From Falsigemmobacter intermedius (GTDB taxonomy: Bacteria; Pseudomonadota; Alphaproteobacteria; Rhodobacterales; Rhodobacteraceae), in the NCBI RefSeq assembly GCF_004054105.1, contig NZ_SBLC01000002.1, positions 1-64,000 on the forward strand: 64,000 nt of DNA, given 5' to 3'. Positions 55,446 through 64,000 of the stretch are shown one piece after another. How positions within the stretch are numbered: the first letter of the stretch is position 1; each line of letters opens with the position of its first letter. The position numbers and the translations under genes are program-made. Under the pieces are notes generated by a model that saw only the letters and a list, made by a program, of their open reading frames with translations, did not search any database and was not told where the DNA came from.

Positions 55446-56381
55446 TCACTCCTGCTTGATGCGCGGATCGATCGCTGCATAGAGCAGATCGACGGCAGTA
55501 TTGATGACAAGAAACCACAGCACGATCACCAGGATCGCGCCCTGCACGACGGGGATGTCCCGGATCGCCACCGAATCGACCAGCAGCGAGCCGATGCCCG
55601 GCCAGGCAAAAAGCTTTTCAATCACAACCGCCTGCCCGATCAGCGAGCCGAACTGCAGACCCACGGTGGTCACGATCAGCACCAGGGCGTTGCGCGCCAC
55701 ATGGCGGCGCACCACGGCGCTCTCGCTCATACCCTTGGCATGAGCAGTGCGGATGAAGTCTGAGTTGATGACATCAAGAACCCCGGCCCGGGTCGTGCGT
55801 GCCAGCAGCGCCAGCGGCGTCACGCCCAGTGCCATTGCGGGCAGAATCAGGTTGCGGATCGAGCCGTCACCATAGCCAAAGCTCGGCAGCCAGTTCAGCT
55901 GAAGCGCAAAAAGCATCATCAGCAGCAGGCCCAGCCAGAACTGCGGCAGCGACAGCCCCGAGACCGCGCCGATCATCGTCACACTGTCAAAAAGCGAGCC
56001 CGGACGCAGCGCCGCCATAAAGCCCAGCGGCACACCGATCACCACGGCAAAGACCATGGCCGCAATGGCCAGCTTCAGCGAGGGCCACATCCGCTCGCCG
56101 AGCATATCCAGCACCGGCAGGCGGGTGCGGAAGGAAGTGCCAAGGTCAAAGCGTGCAAGATCCCAGATATAGGTGGTAAAGCGCTCCAGCAGCGGACGAT
56201 CCAGCCCGAACTCGCGGTTCAGACGCTCAATCAGCTGCGGATCGGCATTGGTGCGGCCATCGGAAAACAGCGCCGTGGCGAAACTTCCGGGCACCACCGA
56301 GAAGATCACAAAGATCAGCAGCGCCACGACAAAAAGTGTCGGGATCATCTGCAGGATCCGTCGGAGGGTAAATTTAAGCAT
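55446..56381 (-). CDS. peptide ABC transporter permease (DppB type)
   Basis: A 311-aa inner-membrane permease starting LRRILQMIPTLFVVALLIFV, with about six helices. The EAA loop is FIRTAHAKGMSESAVVRRHVARNAL, near full consensus for the DppB/OppB family. It begins the permease-ATPase part of the operon, 138 bp after the binding-protein gene, with a hairpin in between. Confidence 0.93.
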   Translation of the reverse strand: MLKFTLRRILQMIPTLFVVALLIFVIFSVVPGSFATALFSDGRTNADPQLIERLNREFGLDRPLLERFTTYIWDLARFDLGTSFRTRLPVLDMLGERMWPSLKLAIAAMVFAVVIGVPLGFMAALRPGSLFDSVTMIGAVSGLSLPQFWLGLLLMMLFALQLNWLPSFGYGDGSIRNLILPAMALGVTPLALLARTTRAGVLDVINSDFIRTAHAKGMSESAVVRRHVARNALVLIVTTVGLQFGSLIGQAVVIEKLFAWPGIGSLLVDSVAIRDIPVVQGAILVIVLWFLVINTAVDLLYAAIDPRIKQE

Positions 56382-56479
56382 GGTCCGGTCCCCTGTCCGG
56401 CCCCGGAGCGGAAGCGCTGCGGGGATCAGGTCTCAGTCAGCTCTGCGCTTCTGGTCTGGCGCAGATGCCGGTCAGTGAG

Positions 56480-56501
56480 GGGCGGGGATTTCTCCCCGCC
56501 C
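56480..56501 (-). terminator. intra-operon hairpin between binding protein and permease
   Basis: GGGCGGGGA (56480-56488) and TCCCCGCCC (56493-56501) form a 9-bp stem with loop TTTC and no T-tract. Hairpins in this position commonly stabilise the upstream binding-protein mRNA or limit readthrough into permease genes. That role is inferred here. Confidence 0.6.
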
Positions 56502-56519
56502 GAAAGATCAGCGCGCAGA

Positions 56520-58112
56520 TTACTTGCGCGAGGCCGGTGCGCTGTCGTCGATCCAGATCGAATCGTAGTCCTGCAGCGCCAGTTCGGTCGCATTGGGCGC
56601 GAGGCCATGGACCCAGGGCTGATAGGCCATGACAGCTTTGTTGTAGTTGAAGAACCAGACCGGAGCTTCTTCCTGCAGCAGGTTGTTGGCCTGCTTCAGA
56701 AGCTCCATCTGCTTGGCTTCATCGGTCTCAGCACGAGCGGCTTCATAAAGCTTGTCGAATTCAGCATTCGAGAACTTCGTGTAGTTACAGGCCGCCTGTG
56801 CGGTCTGCGACCAGAAGCAGCGCAGCGAGGTCAGCGGGTCCGGACCGGTCAGGTTCGACCACATATAGGCCTGGAAGTCACCCGACTGAACGGTCGAGCC
56901 GAGGGCCGCCGATTCAATCGGCTTCGGCTTCACGGTGATGCCAACCTGCTTCAGCATCGGCAGGATGGCTTCGATGATCGGGACGCCCCAGGATTCGTTC
57001 GGGGTTGCGGTCACTTCAAATTCAAAGCCGTTCTCATAGCCTGCTTCTTTCAGCAGGGCTTTGGCCTTCTCCGGGTCATAGGCATAGGGCTGCGCGCTCT
57101 CATCATAAGCCGGCGAGCCTTTGGGCAGCCAGGAGACGGCACGAACGGCTTTGCCCTTCACCAGACGCTCAATGATGAGGTCCGAGTTGATGGCATGGTT
57201 GATCGCCTGACGCACGCGCTTGTCTGCCAGGGCAGGCACCGCTTCGGTGTTGAAGCCCACGTTGCGGGTGAAGGTTTCCGCGACCTCAAGGATATGGTCT
57301 TTCAGCGCGGCATCCTGCTGATAGGCCTGATACTGCACCGGGCCGAGAACCGAGACATCCACCTCTTTGTTGCGGAAGGCCACGTCACGGGCCGAGCCTT
57401 CCGGCATGACGATGATGTTCACGCGGTCGAGGTAGGGTTTGCCCTCTTCGTAGTATTTGTCAAAGCGCTCGACCACGACCTGGCTGCCCGGCACATGCTC
57501 TTTGAACTGGAAAGCACCAAGGCCGACCGGTTTGATCGCCTGCTGATCGAGCGGGTAATCCGACGGATAGATCGAGGTGGTCGATTCCATCAGGTTGAAG
57601 CCCGGGTTGCCTGCGGCGTTCAGGGTCACTTCCAGGGTGTGATCGTCGATCTTTTTCAGACCTTCGATCTCAGTGGCTTCGCCTTTGCCGAATTCAGCCA
57701 CACCTTTGATGATGTTGATATAGCTCGCACCCGGCAGCGCGTTTTTGGCATCGGCCAGACGCTTATAGGTGAAGATCACGTCATCGGCGGTCAGCGGCTT
57801 GCCGTGGTGGAAAACGGCGTTCTTTTTCAGATGGAAGGTATAGACCGAGCCGTCTTCCGAGACGTCAACCTTTTCAGCCAGTTCCGGAACCGGCTTGTTG
57901 TTGTTCGAATCCCACGAGTAAAGCGAGCGGTGGATCGCATAGGTGACGAAATGCTCCTGGATATTCGGGCTGCCGTGGATATCCAGCGTCGAGAAAGCCG
58001 AGCCATAGGGCGCGGTGAAATTAAAAGTGCCGCCCTTGCGCGGGGTCTCGGCAAATGCAGTCGCCGCAGTGCCCAGAGCAAGCAGGGCTGCGAGAGAAAG
58101 TGAACGCATCAT
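56520..58112 (-). CDS. periplasmic peptide-binding protein (SBP family 5)
   Basis: A 530-aa extracellular solute-binding protein of family 5, the receptor of the dipeptide/oligopeptide importer. The signal peptide is MMRSLSLAALLALGTAATAFA. Typical segments follow: FNFTAPYGSAFSTLDIHGSPN, the YTFHLKKNAVFHHGKPLTADDVIFTYKRL motif that defines the family, and FNTEAVPALADKRVRQAINHAI. It probably binds peptides. Its position beside three aminopeptidases and an amidohydrolase suggests D-residue-containing or cell-wall-derived peptides as ligands. Either the ATG at 58112 or the one at 58109 may be used. Confidence 0.93.
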   Translation of the reverse strand: MMRSLSLAALLALGTAATAFAETPRKGGTFNFTAPYGSAFSTLDIHGSPNIQEHFVTYAIHRSLYSWDSNNNKPVPELAEKVDVSEDGSVYTFHLKKNAVFHHGKPLTADDVIFTYKRLADAKNALPGASYINIIKGVAEFGKGEATEIEGLKKIDDHTLEVTLNAAGNPGFNLMESTTSIYPSDYPLDQQAIKPVGLGAFQFKEHVPGSQVVVERFDKYYEEGKPYLDRVNIIVMPEGSARDVAFRNKEVDVSVLGPVQYQAYQQDAALKDHILEVAETFTRNVGFNTEAVPALADKRVRQAINHAINSDLIIERLVKGKAVRAVSWLPKGSPAYDESAQPYAYDPEKAKALLKEAGYENGFEFEVTATPNESWGVPIIEAILPMLKQVGITVKPKPIESAALGSTVQSGDFQAYMWSNLTGPDPLTSLRCFWSQTAQAACNYTKFSNAEFDKLYEAARAETDEAKQMELLKQANNLLQEEAPVWFFNYNKAVMAYQPWVHGLAPNATELALQDYDSIWIDDSAPASRK

Positions 58113-58168
58113 TCTGTGGTGCTCCCATGTGAAAATCAGATGTCCGGGTTGGTCCCGGTTATTCCCCG

Positions 58169-58204
58169 GCCCCCCGGCCTGTTCGCCTGAACAGGCCCGG
58201 GGGC
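58169..58204. terminator. strong hairpin between amidohydrolase and binding-protein genes
   Basis: A 16-bp stem with one mismatch (58169-58184 with 58189-58204), loop GCCT. It lies 7 bp after the amidohydrolase stop. The T-rich side faces the plus strand, so on the minus strand it is more likely an attenuator or RNA-stability element than a full stop. Confidence 0.6.
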
Positions 58205-58210
58205 TTTCTC

Positions 58211-59830
58211 TCAGCGTGCGTCGTAAACAACGCGCCCTTCAAGCAGCGTCAGCACGCATTTCGTATCGTTGAGGATAACTTCCGGAGTGTCCTCCAGCAG
58301 GTTGCCCGAAAAAACGGCGATATCTGCAAGCTGACCGGGGACCAGACGGCCCTTCACCCCTTCGGCCTTCTGCGAATAAGCGCCATATTCCGTCAGCACC
58401 TGCAGCGCGGTGTCGCGGGCAAGGACTTCGGTCTCATCCATCACCGTGCCCTTCCAGGTCTTACGGGTGATCAGCGCGTAGAGATTCGGGAAAGGGTTGG
58501 GCAGGCAGACCGGGCTGTCCGAGCCGGTCGAGGGGTTCATCCCCATCCGCTCCCAGGTGCCGATCGGGAAGGCTTTCAGCCCGCGCTCTTCGCCCAGCAC
58601 GCTGACATAGGCGTCGCCGAAGTCATAGATGAAGGCCTGCTGCGGGGCGGGCAGAATGCCTGCGGCCTTCATTCGGTCGTTCTGATCGCCCCTGGGGAAG
58701 CCGCAATGCTCAATCCGGTGACGACGGTCGGCATCCGGGGTCTTTTCCAGCGCTTTTTCATAGGCCGTGATCAGCTGCTCAATCGCTTTGTCGCCGATGG
58801 CATGGCAGGCCAGCGCATAGCCTTTGTCATGCAGATCCTGCACGCGCTCGTAAACATAGTCATCGGGCAGCATCTGCACGCCGAAGTTATCGGGCTGGCC
58901 CTGATAGGCTTCGGACATCCAGGCGGTGCGACCACCGGCCGAGCCGTCGAGGAAGAGCTTGACCGCGCCCACGCGCAGAAGATCATCCCCTGCCCCGCTC
59001 ACCAGACCCATGCGGTAGCAGTCTTCGACAATGCTTTTCGACGGATCGCCCAGCAGGGTCAGCCAGACCCGCACCGGCAGACGGCCTGCGAGTTTCGCAA
59101 ACTCATAGGCGCGCATCTCTTCCAGACCCGCGATCTGACCCACAGCCGCATCCATGCAACTGGTGATGCCCAGCGACAAAAGGTAATTGCCGCCCGCCTC
59201 AATCGCACCGATCAGCTGTTCGGTCGTTGGCGTCGGCACAACGGAATAGACCAGATCCATGGCGTTTTCCGCCAGAAGCCCGTTCAGACGCCCGTTCGAG
59301 CGGCCAATGACGCCGCCATCGGGATCGGGGGTCTCATCGGTGATGCCGCCCAGTTCCAGCGCCTTAGAGTTGGCGATGGTGATATGGCCGCAGGCACGGG
59401 TGACCAGAACCGGATGATCGGGGGCCGCAAGGTCCAGATCATCGCGGGTCGGATGGGCGCCGGTCGGATATTTCGTCTGATCATAGCCACGCGCCCGGAT
59501 CCACTGACCCTTCGGCGTGGTTTTCGCGCGCTCAGCAATCGCTTTGATGAGATCTTCAACGGTCGGCGCAAAGGCGGGGGTCGCATTGACCATGCCCATG
59601 ACAAAGCCGGTGCCCAGCAGATGCAGATGGTTGTCGATCAGACCGGGGCTCGCAAAGCGGCCCTCAAGATCGATCACCTCGGTGGCAGCGCCCTTCAGGG
59701 CCATGATCTCATCCGGGCTGCCGGTGGCCAGCACCCGCCCCTGCCAGACCGCCAGGGCCTCGCAATAGCCTTCCGCTTTGCCGCGCCAGATGCGGCCATT
59801 GTGAAGGATCAGATCTGCAACTGCTGTCAT
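58211..59830 (-). CDS. amidohydrolase family protein (YtcJ-like)
   Basis: A 539-aa metal-dependent hydrolase of the amidohydrolase superfamily, YtcJ/amidohydrolase 3 branch. The first metal site is GLIDNHLHLL (H68, H70). Later landmarks are VKLFLDGSAGGRTAW, ALACHAIGDKAIEQLI, RHRIEHCGF and GSDSPVCLPNPFPNLYALITR. The N- and C-terminal beta segments (LILHNGRIWRG, LADIAVFSGNLLE) complete the composite fold. The substrate is not known; N-acyl-amino acids or dipeptides would fit the operon. It begins the second transcription unit, after the terminator at 60127-60151. Confidence 0.88.
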   Translation of the reverse strand: MTAVADLILHNGRIWRGKAEGYCEALAVWQGRVLATGSPDEIMALKGAATEVIDLEGRFASPGLIDNHLHLLGTGFVMGMVNATPAFAPTVEDLIKAIAERAKTTPKGQWIRARGYDQTKYPTGAHPTRDDLDLAAPDHPVLVTRACGHITIANSKALELGGITDETPDPDGGVIGRSNGRLNGLLAENAMDLVYSVVPTPTTEQLIGAIEAGGNYLLSLGITSCMDAAVGQIAGLEEMRAYEFAKLAGRLPVRVWLTLLGDPSKSIVEDCYRMGLVSGAGDDLLRVGAVKLFLDGSAGGRTAWMSEAYQGQPDNFGVQMLPDDYVYERVQDLHDKGYALACHAIGDKAIEQLITAYEKALEKTPDADRRHRIEHCGFPRGDQNDRMKAAGILPAPQQAFIYDFGDAYVSVLGEERGLKAFPIGTWERMGMNPSTGSDSPVCLPNPFPNLYALITRKTWKGTVMDETEVLARDTALQVLTEYGAYSQKAEGVKGRLVPGQLADIAVFSGNLLEDTPEVILNDTKCVLTLLEGRVVYDAR

Positions 59831-60216
59831 TCTCGTCTCAGGCTCCGGTCAGGCGCAGTGTTCGAAAGCCCCACGGGCTTCCCTCTCCGATGCGCATCCG
59901 CCTGATCTCTGCGCGCCGGACTGAAGTCTGAAAAACAGGCTGACAGTTCGCAGCGCGGCTCTGACAGCAGCGGACCCGCTTTCGCAGCCCCTGCCGTGCC
60001 CCCCGCACCCTCGCACCTCAGCCTCTCCCCAAGCCTCACTGTGCGAATTTGCCTCACTGTGCGCCAGTGCGCAATGGGCACAATCTCATGCCCGCACCGC
60101 ATAACCCTTCGAAAAACAAAAAAAATCGCGGCACCCCATCCAGGTGCCGCGAAAATCATCCCAGGAAACGCCAAATCTTTATGCAAATTCAGGGCTTCCG
60201 CCCTTCGCATAAATTT
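59831..60216. other. promoter region of the amidohydrolase-dpp unit
   Basis: No gene is visible in this 386-bp gap. It contains a minus-strand terminator for the upstream genes (annotated separately). On its other side is a tandem repeat GCCTCACTGTGCG at 60033-60045 and 60051-60063, followed by TGCGC/GCGCA arms at 60060-60073. These lie about 200 bp before the amidohydrolase start and are good candidates for a regulator-binding site. Confidence 0.55.
60118..60151 (-). terminator. terminator after the M55 peptidase gene
   Basis: CGCGGCACC (60127-60135) pairs with GGTGCCGCG (60143-60151), and on the minus strand a run of eight T follows (60118-60125). It is the clearest intrinsic terminator in this region and splits the locus into two transcription units. 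Confidence 0.95.
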
Positions 60217-61017
60217 TCAGCCTTTGATAAAGCGCAGCGCCCGAAGGATTTCGAAGAAATCATCCGCCGCATAGGTGATGGTGCGGGGCCCTGCGGTTTT
60301 CACGCCCGGATACCAGCTCGACTGATAGGCCGTGACCGGATTGGTGAACTCAATCTTCACCTCAAAGGGGCCTTTGACGTCGGGCATGCGGGTTTTGTTG
60401 TCCTGGCGCAGAGCGCGCTCAACGCCCTCGCGGATCAGCTTTTGCGCCCGCTGCGGCGCGATCGAGTTTGAGCCATTGCCATAGCCCTTCAGCGTCTCAA
60501 CCGTGACGATACCCGGCACTTCGCCCGCCACTTCCGCGCAGATCCCCTCATCGCCCGAAAGGAAAACCGAAGGCACCCCGTAGCGCGCCGCACAAAGCGC
60601 GTTGATGGTGAATTCTGAAGCGGGTTTGCCGTTCAGATACATGCAGGAGATCTTCTGGTTCGAAGTATGCGCCAGCGGGTTATCTTCGGTGCCTGCCCGC
60701 GAGTGATGCCCGGTAAAGACCGCCGCATCAAAGGTCTCGTCGATGCCGAACATCATCTGATCGGGATGCCCCGACCAGGAGCGCACCACCCGCACATAAT
60801 CGGGCAGACGACCGACAAGGATGTTGCGGCCGCTGTCATGGGCATCCTTGACCACCACTTCGGTGGCCCCTGCCGCGCGGGCGCCTTCGCAGGCGGCCAG
60901 AACTTCCAGCGTCATCAGCTCGCGGAACTCCTCCCAGCCGCGTTCGCCGCGGATGGTTTCTTCCCAGTCGACGATCCCGGCGGTGCCTTCGATATCGGCG
61001 CAGATAAAGACTTTCAT
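60217..61017 (-). CDS. M55 family D-aminopeptidase (DppA-like)
   Basis: A 266-aa zinc peptidase of family M55, similar to the D-aminopeptidase DppA of Bacillus, which removes N-terminal D-alanine. Metal ligands match the family exactly: D8 and E10 in ICADIEGTAG, H60 in VVKDAHDSG and H104 in FTGHHSRAGT. H117 (LAHTS) is in the place of the catalytic His, and E135 is nearby. The start at 61017 has GGAAAA upstream and overlaps the P1 peptidase stop (ATGA). Members form decamers and act in the cytoplasm. Confidence 0.93.
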   Translation of the reverse strand: MKVFICADIEGTAGIVDWEETIRGERGWEEFRELMTLEVLAACEGARAAGATEVVVKDAHDSGRNILVGRLPDYVRVVRSWSGHPDQMMFGIDETFDAAVFTGHHSRAGTEDNPLAHTSNQKISCMYLNGKPASEFTINALCAARYGVPSVFLSGDEGICAEVAGEVPGIVTVETLKGYGNGSNSIAPQRAQKLIREGVERALRQDNKTRMPDVKGPFEVKIEFTNPVTAYQSSWYPGVKTAGPRTITYAADDFFEILRALRFIKG

Positions 61018-62057
61018 TGCTGGTTTTCCTTCAGCCAGTCGGCGAGTGAGGGGTAATAGCGGCTGTGGCCCCGGGTGCCCGGTGCGTGGCAAAGCGCGTT
61101 CAGCACGGCCTCCTGAGTGGCCTCAGCCGCCGCGCGGAAGGCCAGATCGATCAGATCATCCGAGAGGCGGCGCTGCGGCGCAAAGGGCGTGGCGGGATCG
61201 TGCTCCACCCGGTCTGCGGTGGTAAACATCACCGTCAGATCTCCCGAGCCATGACCGTAAAACGCCCCGAGCCGCGCCAGACCTGCGCCCGCGCGCTTCG
61301 CAACCCGCTGCAGCTGACGATCGGCCATCGGCAGATCGGTGCCCAGGATCACGATGACCGAGCCCTGCTCACGCTCTGCCAGGTCTTTGGGATGCGGGCG
61401 GCGGCCATCGGGCAGCATCAACTGCCCCGCGGGTCCAAAATTCGCCAGCACCAACGCGCCGAGGGTGAACCTCTCCTCACCGATCTCCAGCAGGCGCGAG
61501 GCGGAACCGATCCCGGCCTTAAAGCCGAAAGCCGTCATGCCGGTGCCTGCGCCCACCGCCCCTTGCGCAAAAGCGCCCGGCGCAGCCGCCTTCAGCGCTT
61601 CCGCCGCATGGTCCTGCGTCACGCCCAGCGCGCGGATATCGCTGATGGAGCCGTCATTGCATTCACAGACCAGCGCATTGACCGTCCCGGTCGTGCGGCC
61701 GATATCGTCGTTTTCCGCCAGCGCCCGGCGCACCAGGGCCTCGGTGCAGGTGCCGACGTTGAGGGTGTTGGTCAGCAGGATCGGCGTCTCGATGGTGCCA
61801 AGTTCCGCCAGCTGCATAAGACCCGCGGATTTGCCAAAACCGTTGATGACATCCACCGCCCCGCGCAGCTTGCTGCGAAAGAGATTGCCCTCTGCCGGAA
61901 TGATCGCGGTGACCCCGGTGGCAAGGCCATCGCCCTGCAAAGTGACATGGCCGAGTTTTACCCCCGCCACATCGGTCAGCGCGTTCAGCGGCCCGGTCGG
62001 CAGATGCCCCTCAAAGCGGAGGCCGAGATCGCGGGCGGAGGCCTGATTGGTGCTCAT
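61014..62057 (-). CDS. P1 family aminopeptidase (DmpA/BapA type)
   Basis: A 347-aa Ntn-fold peptidase of family P1 (S58), like DmpA of Ochrobactrum, an L-aminopeptidase/D-amidase. It is made as a precursor and cleaves itself before the nucleophilic Ser, here S271 in FYGHGSGDLTVMF. The N-terminal GPLNALTDVAGVKLGHVTL and INGFGKSAGL, LLTNTLNVGT and CNDGSISDIR segments are typical. No signal peptide is present. It lies 12 bp after the dap-like gene and overlaps the M55 gene, so the three are cotranscribed. Confidence 0.93.
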   Translation of the reverse strand: MSTNQASARDLGLRFEGHLPTGPLNALTDVAGVKLGHVTLQGDGLATGVTAIIPAEGNLFRSKLRGAVDVINGFGKSAGLMQLAELGTIETPILLTNTLNVGTCTEALVRRALAENDDIGRTTGTVNALVCECNDGSISDIRALGVTQDHAAEALKAAAPGAFAQGAVGAGTGMTAFGFKAGIGSASRLLEIGEERFTLGALVLANFGPAGQLMLPDGRRPHPKDLAEREQGSVIVILGTDLPMADRQLQRVAKRAGAGLARLGAFYGHGSGDLTVMFTTADRVEHDPATPFAPQRRLSDDLIDLAFRAAAEATQEAVLNALCHAPGTRGHSRYYPSLADWLKENQQ

Positions 62058-62069
62058 ATCGTCTCTCCC

Positions 62070-63647
62070 TCAGGCTTTGCGCCAGATCAGATTGCGCGCG
62101 AGCCAGACGCTCAGGCGAATGGCCTCCGGCGCGCCCTTCGCGTCGCGGATCAGCTTCATCGTCCAGTCCCCCGGCGCAGGCGCATCCAGCGAGCGGCGGG
62201 TGATCAGCTGCCAGTGATCTTTTGCGGCAGGCCGGATCAACTCCGGCCGCCCGATTCCCAGCGGACCTTTAAAGACCGCATAGCCCATGCCGCCCTGGGT
62301 GGTGATCTCCATCTCAGAGCCGATCTCTTCGCAGATCCAGCGCCCGGCCAGATCCTCGGGCGAGGTGTTGAGATCGCGCGGCAGCAGCGTCAGACGGGCG
62401 GCGTAGTTTTCCAAGCCCCCCGCCATGACCAGATCGGCCCCGTCGCGGGCAACCTTCACAAGACCGCCCCCCAGACTGCCATCCGCCTGTCCGGCCAGAT
62501 CATCAGCTCCGGTGCCGAAATGCAGCCGCGCCCGGGTCCCCTGCGGCTCAAGACGCGCGATCAGACCGGTCTCTTCGCAATACCACTGACCCGCCATCTC
62601 TGCGGCCACAGGCTGCGCCTCAGCAGGTGTCACACCCAGCGCGGCGCGGGCGATGGCATGGGCGGCACCATGGGCATCGCCATGATGGTTCAGCAAAACC
62701 ACAACCGAGAAGCGGCTCTCGCGCCCCGCCATGCGGAAGGCCCGGAACCCGCGCAGCGCGCCGCCGTGACCGGTGAAAAGATCGCCTGCGACCTGATGAT
62801 GCTGCAGACCAAAGCCGTAATGCGCGGGCGTGCCGTCGCGGAACTGCTGCGGGGTAGCGGCGCGGTTATAAAGCGAGGCCGGATCATCGCGGGTGGCATC
62901 AATCCAGGCCTCATAGCTGCACATGTCGCGCAGCGAAGCCGCCATGCCCGCATCGCCCATCCACCAGACACCGTTTTCCGCCGGAAGATAGCCGGTCTCT
63001 TCGGTCCCCTCATAGCCTGCCAGACCATCGGGCGGGCTGCGGGTGTCAGAGGCGAGAAAAGCCCCCTCCATCCCCGCCGGCACCAGCACATGGCGCGAGA
63101 GGAGGTCGGCGAAATTCTCCCCCGTCTTTGCCTCAATCAGATCGGCGATCAGGCGGAAGTTGCCGTTGTTATAGCTGTAGCGCGTGCCGGGTGCGAAATG
63201 GCTGCTCTGCAGGTATGCGAAGGTTCTGGTCGCATCCTCAGGGGCAAAGAACTGCTCGGCTTTCGCCCCCATCAGCACGGTCTGCGCCCAGTAATCGCGC
63301 AGGCCCGACTGATTGTTCGCCAGGTCGCGGACTTTCGGCAGCTCGCCTTTGAAATTCGGCAGATGGGCGGGCAGCAGATCGTCCAGCGCCTCGGGACTGT
63401 CGCAGGCGGCCAGCATCACCATGCAGGTGAACTGCTTGGAGATCGAGCAGAGCGGGATCCGCGTCGCAGCCGTCATCGGCTGGCCCGTCTCAAGGTTGGC
63501 ATACCCCCAGACCCGCTCGGCCACCACCCGGCCTTCATGCAGAATAGCGGCAGCGCCCCCCGGTCCGCGCAGGCTTTGCGGCAGGGCATTCAGCGCGGCC
63601 TCTGCCGCACTCAGGGAAAGTCTCGTCACGTCGGGTCTCCGGCTCAT
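62070..63647 (-). CDS. dap: serine D-aminopeptidase (DAP type)
   Basis: A 525-aa penicillin-recognising enzyme of family S12, close to the D-aminopeptidase DAP of Ochrobactrum/Brucella, which releases N-terminal D-residues. The catalytic motifs are SxxK at S68-K71 (CSISKQ), YxN at Y159-N161 (YSYNNG) and HxG at H294 (TGHGGALRG). NNQSGLRDYWA and TGYEGTEETGYLP-like segments match the family. Two C-terminal lipocalin-like domains follow from about residue 340, as in DAP. No signal peptide is seen. It is the first gene of the peptidase unit and divergent from the YigZ gene. Confidence 0.93.
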   Translation of the reverse strand: MSRRPDVTRLSLSAAEAALNALPQSLRGPGGAAAILHEGRVVAERVWGYANLETGQPMTAATRIPLCSISKQFTCMVMLAACDSPEALDDLLPAHLPNFKGELPKVRDLANNQSGLRDYWAQTVLMGAKAEQFFAPEDATRTFAYLQSSHFAPGTRYSYNNGNFRLIADLIEAKTGENFADLLSRHVLVPAGMEGAFLASDTRSPPDGLAGYEGTEETGYLPAENGVWWMGDAGMAASLRDMCSYEAWIDATRDDPASLYNRAATPQQFRDGTPAHYGFGLQHHQVAGDLFTGHGGALRGFRAFRMAGRESRFSVVVLLNHHGDAHGAAHAIARAALGVTPAEAQPVAAEMAGQWYCEETGLIARLEPQGTRARLHFGTGADDLAGQADGSLGGGLVKVARDGADLVMAGGLENYAARLTLLPRDLNTSPEDLAGRWICEEIGSEMEITTQGGMGYAVFKGPLGIGRPELIRPAAKDHWQLITRRSLDAPAPGDWTMKLIRDAKGAPEAIRLSVWLARNLIWRKA

Positions 63648-63723
63648 GCGGGGCTAACATGCCGAAGTGCAACCGAAAGGGGAAGAGCTTGACGCAGCCC
63701 CGGAGGCCGGTCATCTGAACGCC

Positions 63724-64000
63724 ATGCAGACGCTTGACAACATCATCTCCGACCGCGGCTCGCGCTATGCCGTCAGCTTCGGCCCCTGCAGGGATGCGGC
63801 TGAGGCCAAAGCCTTTCTGAGCACGCTGAAAAAGGACCGCAAATTCGCCAAAGCCACCCATAACACCTGGGCGGCCTGGACCGATGAAGGGCCCTTGCGC
63901 AATGATGACGGCGAACGCGGCGCGGCAGCGATCATCCTGCGGATGCTCGAGCGCGAGGGGGTCCGCGATCAGATCTTCGTCGTCACCCGCTGGTATGGCG
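63724..64000 (+). CDS. YigZ/IMPACT family protein (3' end outside window)
   Basis: The 92 visible residues begin MQTLDNIISDRGSRYAV and continue with AEAKAFLSTLKKDRKFAKATHNTW, RNDDGERGAAAIILRMLEREG and VVTRWYG, the conserved core of the YigZ/IMPACT (UPF0029) N-terminal domain. The gene runs off the window. The role in bacteria is unknown; the eukaryotic relative IMPACT regulates Gcn2. The ATG at 63724 lacks a strong ribosome site, but it matches the family N-terminus. Confidence 0.88.
   Translation, partial: MQTLDNIISDRGSRYAVSFGPCRDAAEAKAFLSTLKKDRKFAKATHNTWAAWTDEGPLRNDDGERGAAAIILRMLEREGVRDQIFVVTRWYG

Noticed and set aside
61065-63692. Plus-strand open frame of 875 codons
   Set aside because: It lies opposite two clear genes (P1 peptidase and DAP), has no family resemblance and has the Arg/Gln/His-rich look of an antisense shadow.

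Overview
The window looks like a chromosomal stretch from an alphaproteobacterium of the Rhodobacteraceae type. It is G+C rich. It carries a CobS/CobT pair, an alpha-type SspB adaptor, a Tad pilus cluster in the usual order for that family, a GAAC-N7-GAAC LexA-type box, a DUF4169 protein, a GIGHNGGP protein and an ImuA-like protein. All are typical of this group. I see no prophage, transposase or CRISPR array.

Layout. 1-1.6 kb: the end of a surface-polysaccharide locus, with a truncated glycosyltransferase and a CapE/WbjB-type UDP-GlcNAc dehydratase. 1.7-5.7 kb: a ferric-iron ABC importer (ATPase, binding protein, fused permease). 5.7-17.5 kb: mixed housekeeping and transport genes: MFS carrier, spermidine-synthase-like methyltransferase, Na+/alanine symporter, ImuA-like SOS protein, UbiB, PACE efflux protein, orphan EnvZ-like kinase, PepP, TerB-like protein. 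17.6-23 kb: CobT and CobS with an FMN reductase between them on the other strand, then the phosphatidylethanolamine genes pssA and psd. 23.4-27.5 kb: the Anbu neighbourhood (circularly permuted ATP-grasp, alpha-E, transglutaminase-like, Anbu), followed by a DUF1194 protein, SspB and FumC. 31.5-40.4 kb: Tad pilus genes cpaC-ompA-cpaE-cpaF-tadB-tadC-TPR-TPR-cpaA. The cpaF frame is broken by one in-frame TAG. 40.5-52.5 kb: HNH protein, PepF, FtsB-like protein, AidB-like dehydrogenase, MetY, two tandem tRNA-Thr genes, RlmF, a three-repeat peptidoglycan-binding protein, a LysR regulator and an OpgC-like acyltransferase. 52.7-63.6 kb: a large minus-strand block joining a dipeptide/oligopeptide ABC importer to an amidohydrolase and three mechanistically different aminopeptidases (M55, P1/DmpA and serine-type DAP). 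This reads as a locus for taking up and breaking down D-amino-acid-containing peptides. The window ends inside a YigZ/IMPACT gene.

The strongest points for follow-up are the amber codon in cpaF, the Anbu gene set, the three-peptidase D-peptide locus, the LexA-type box beside the ImuA-like gene, and a non-coding region at 14.8-15.1 kb with DnaA-box sequences. All functional calls come from reading the sequence. No database search was run.
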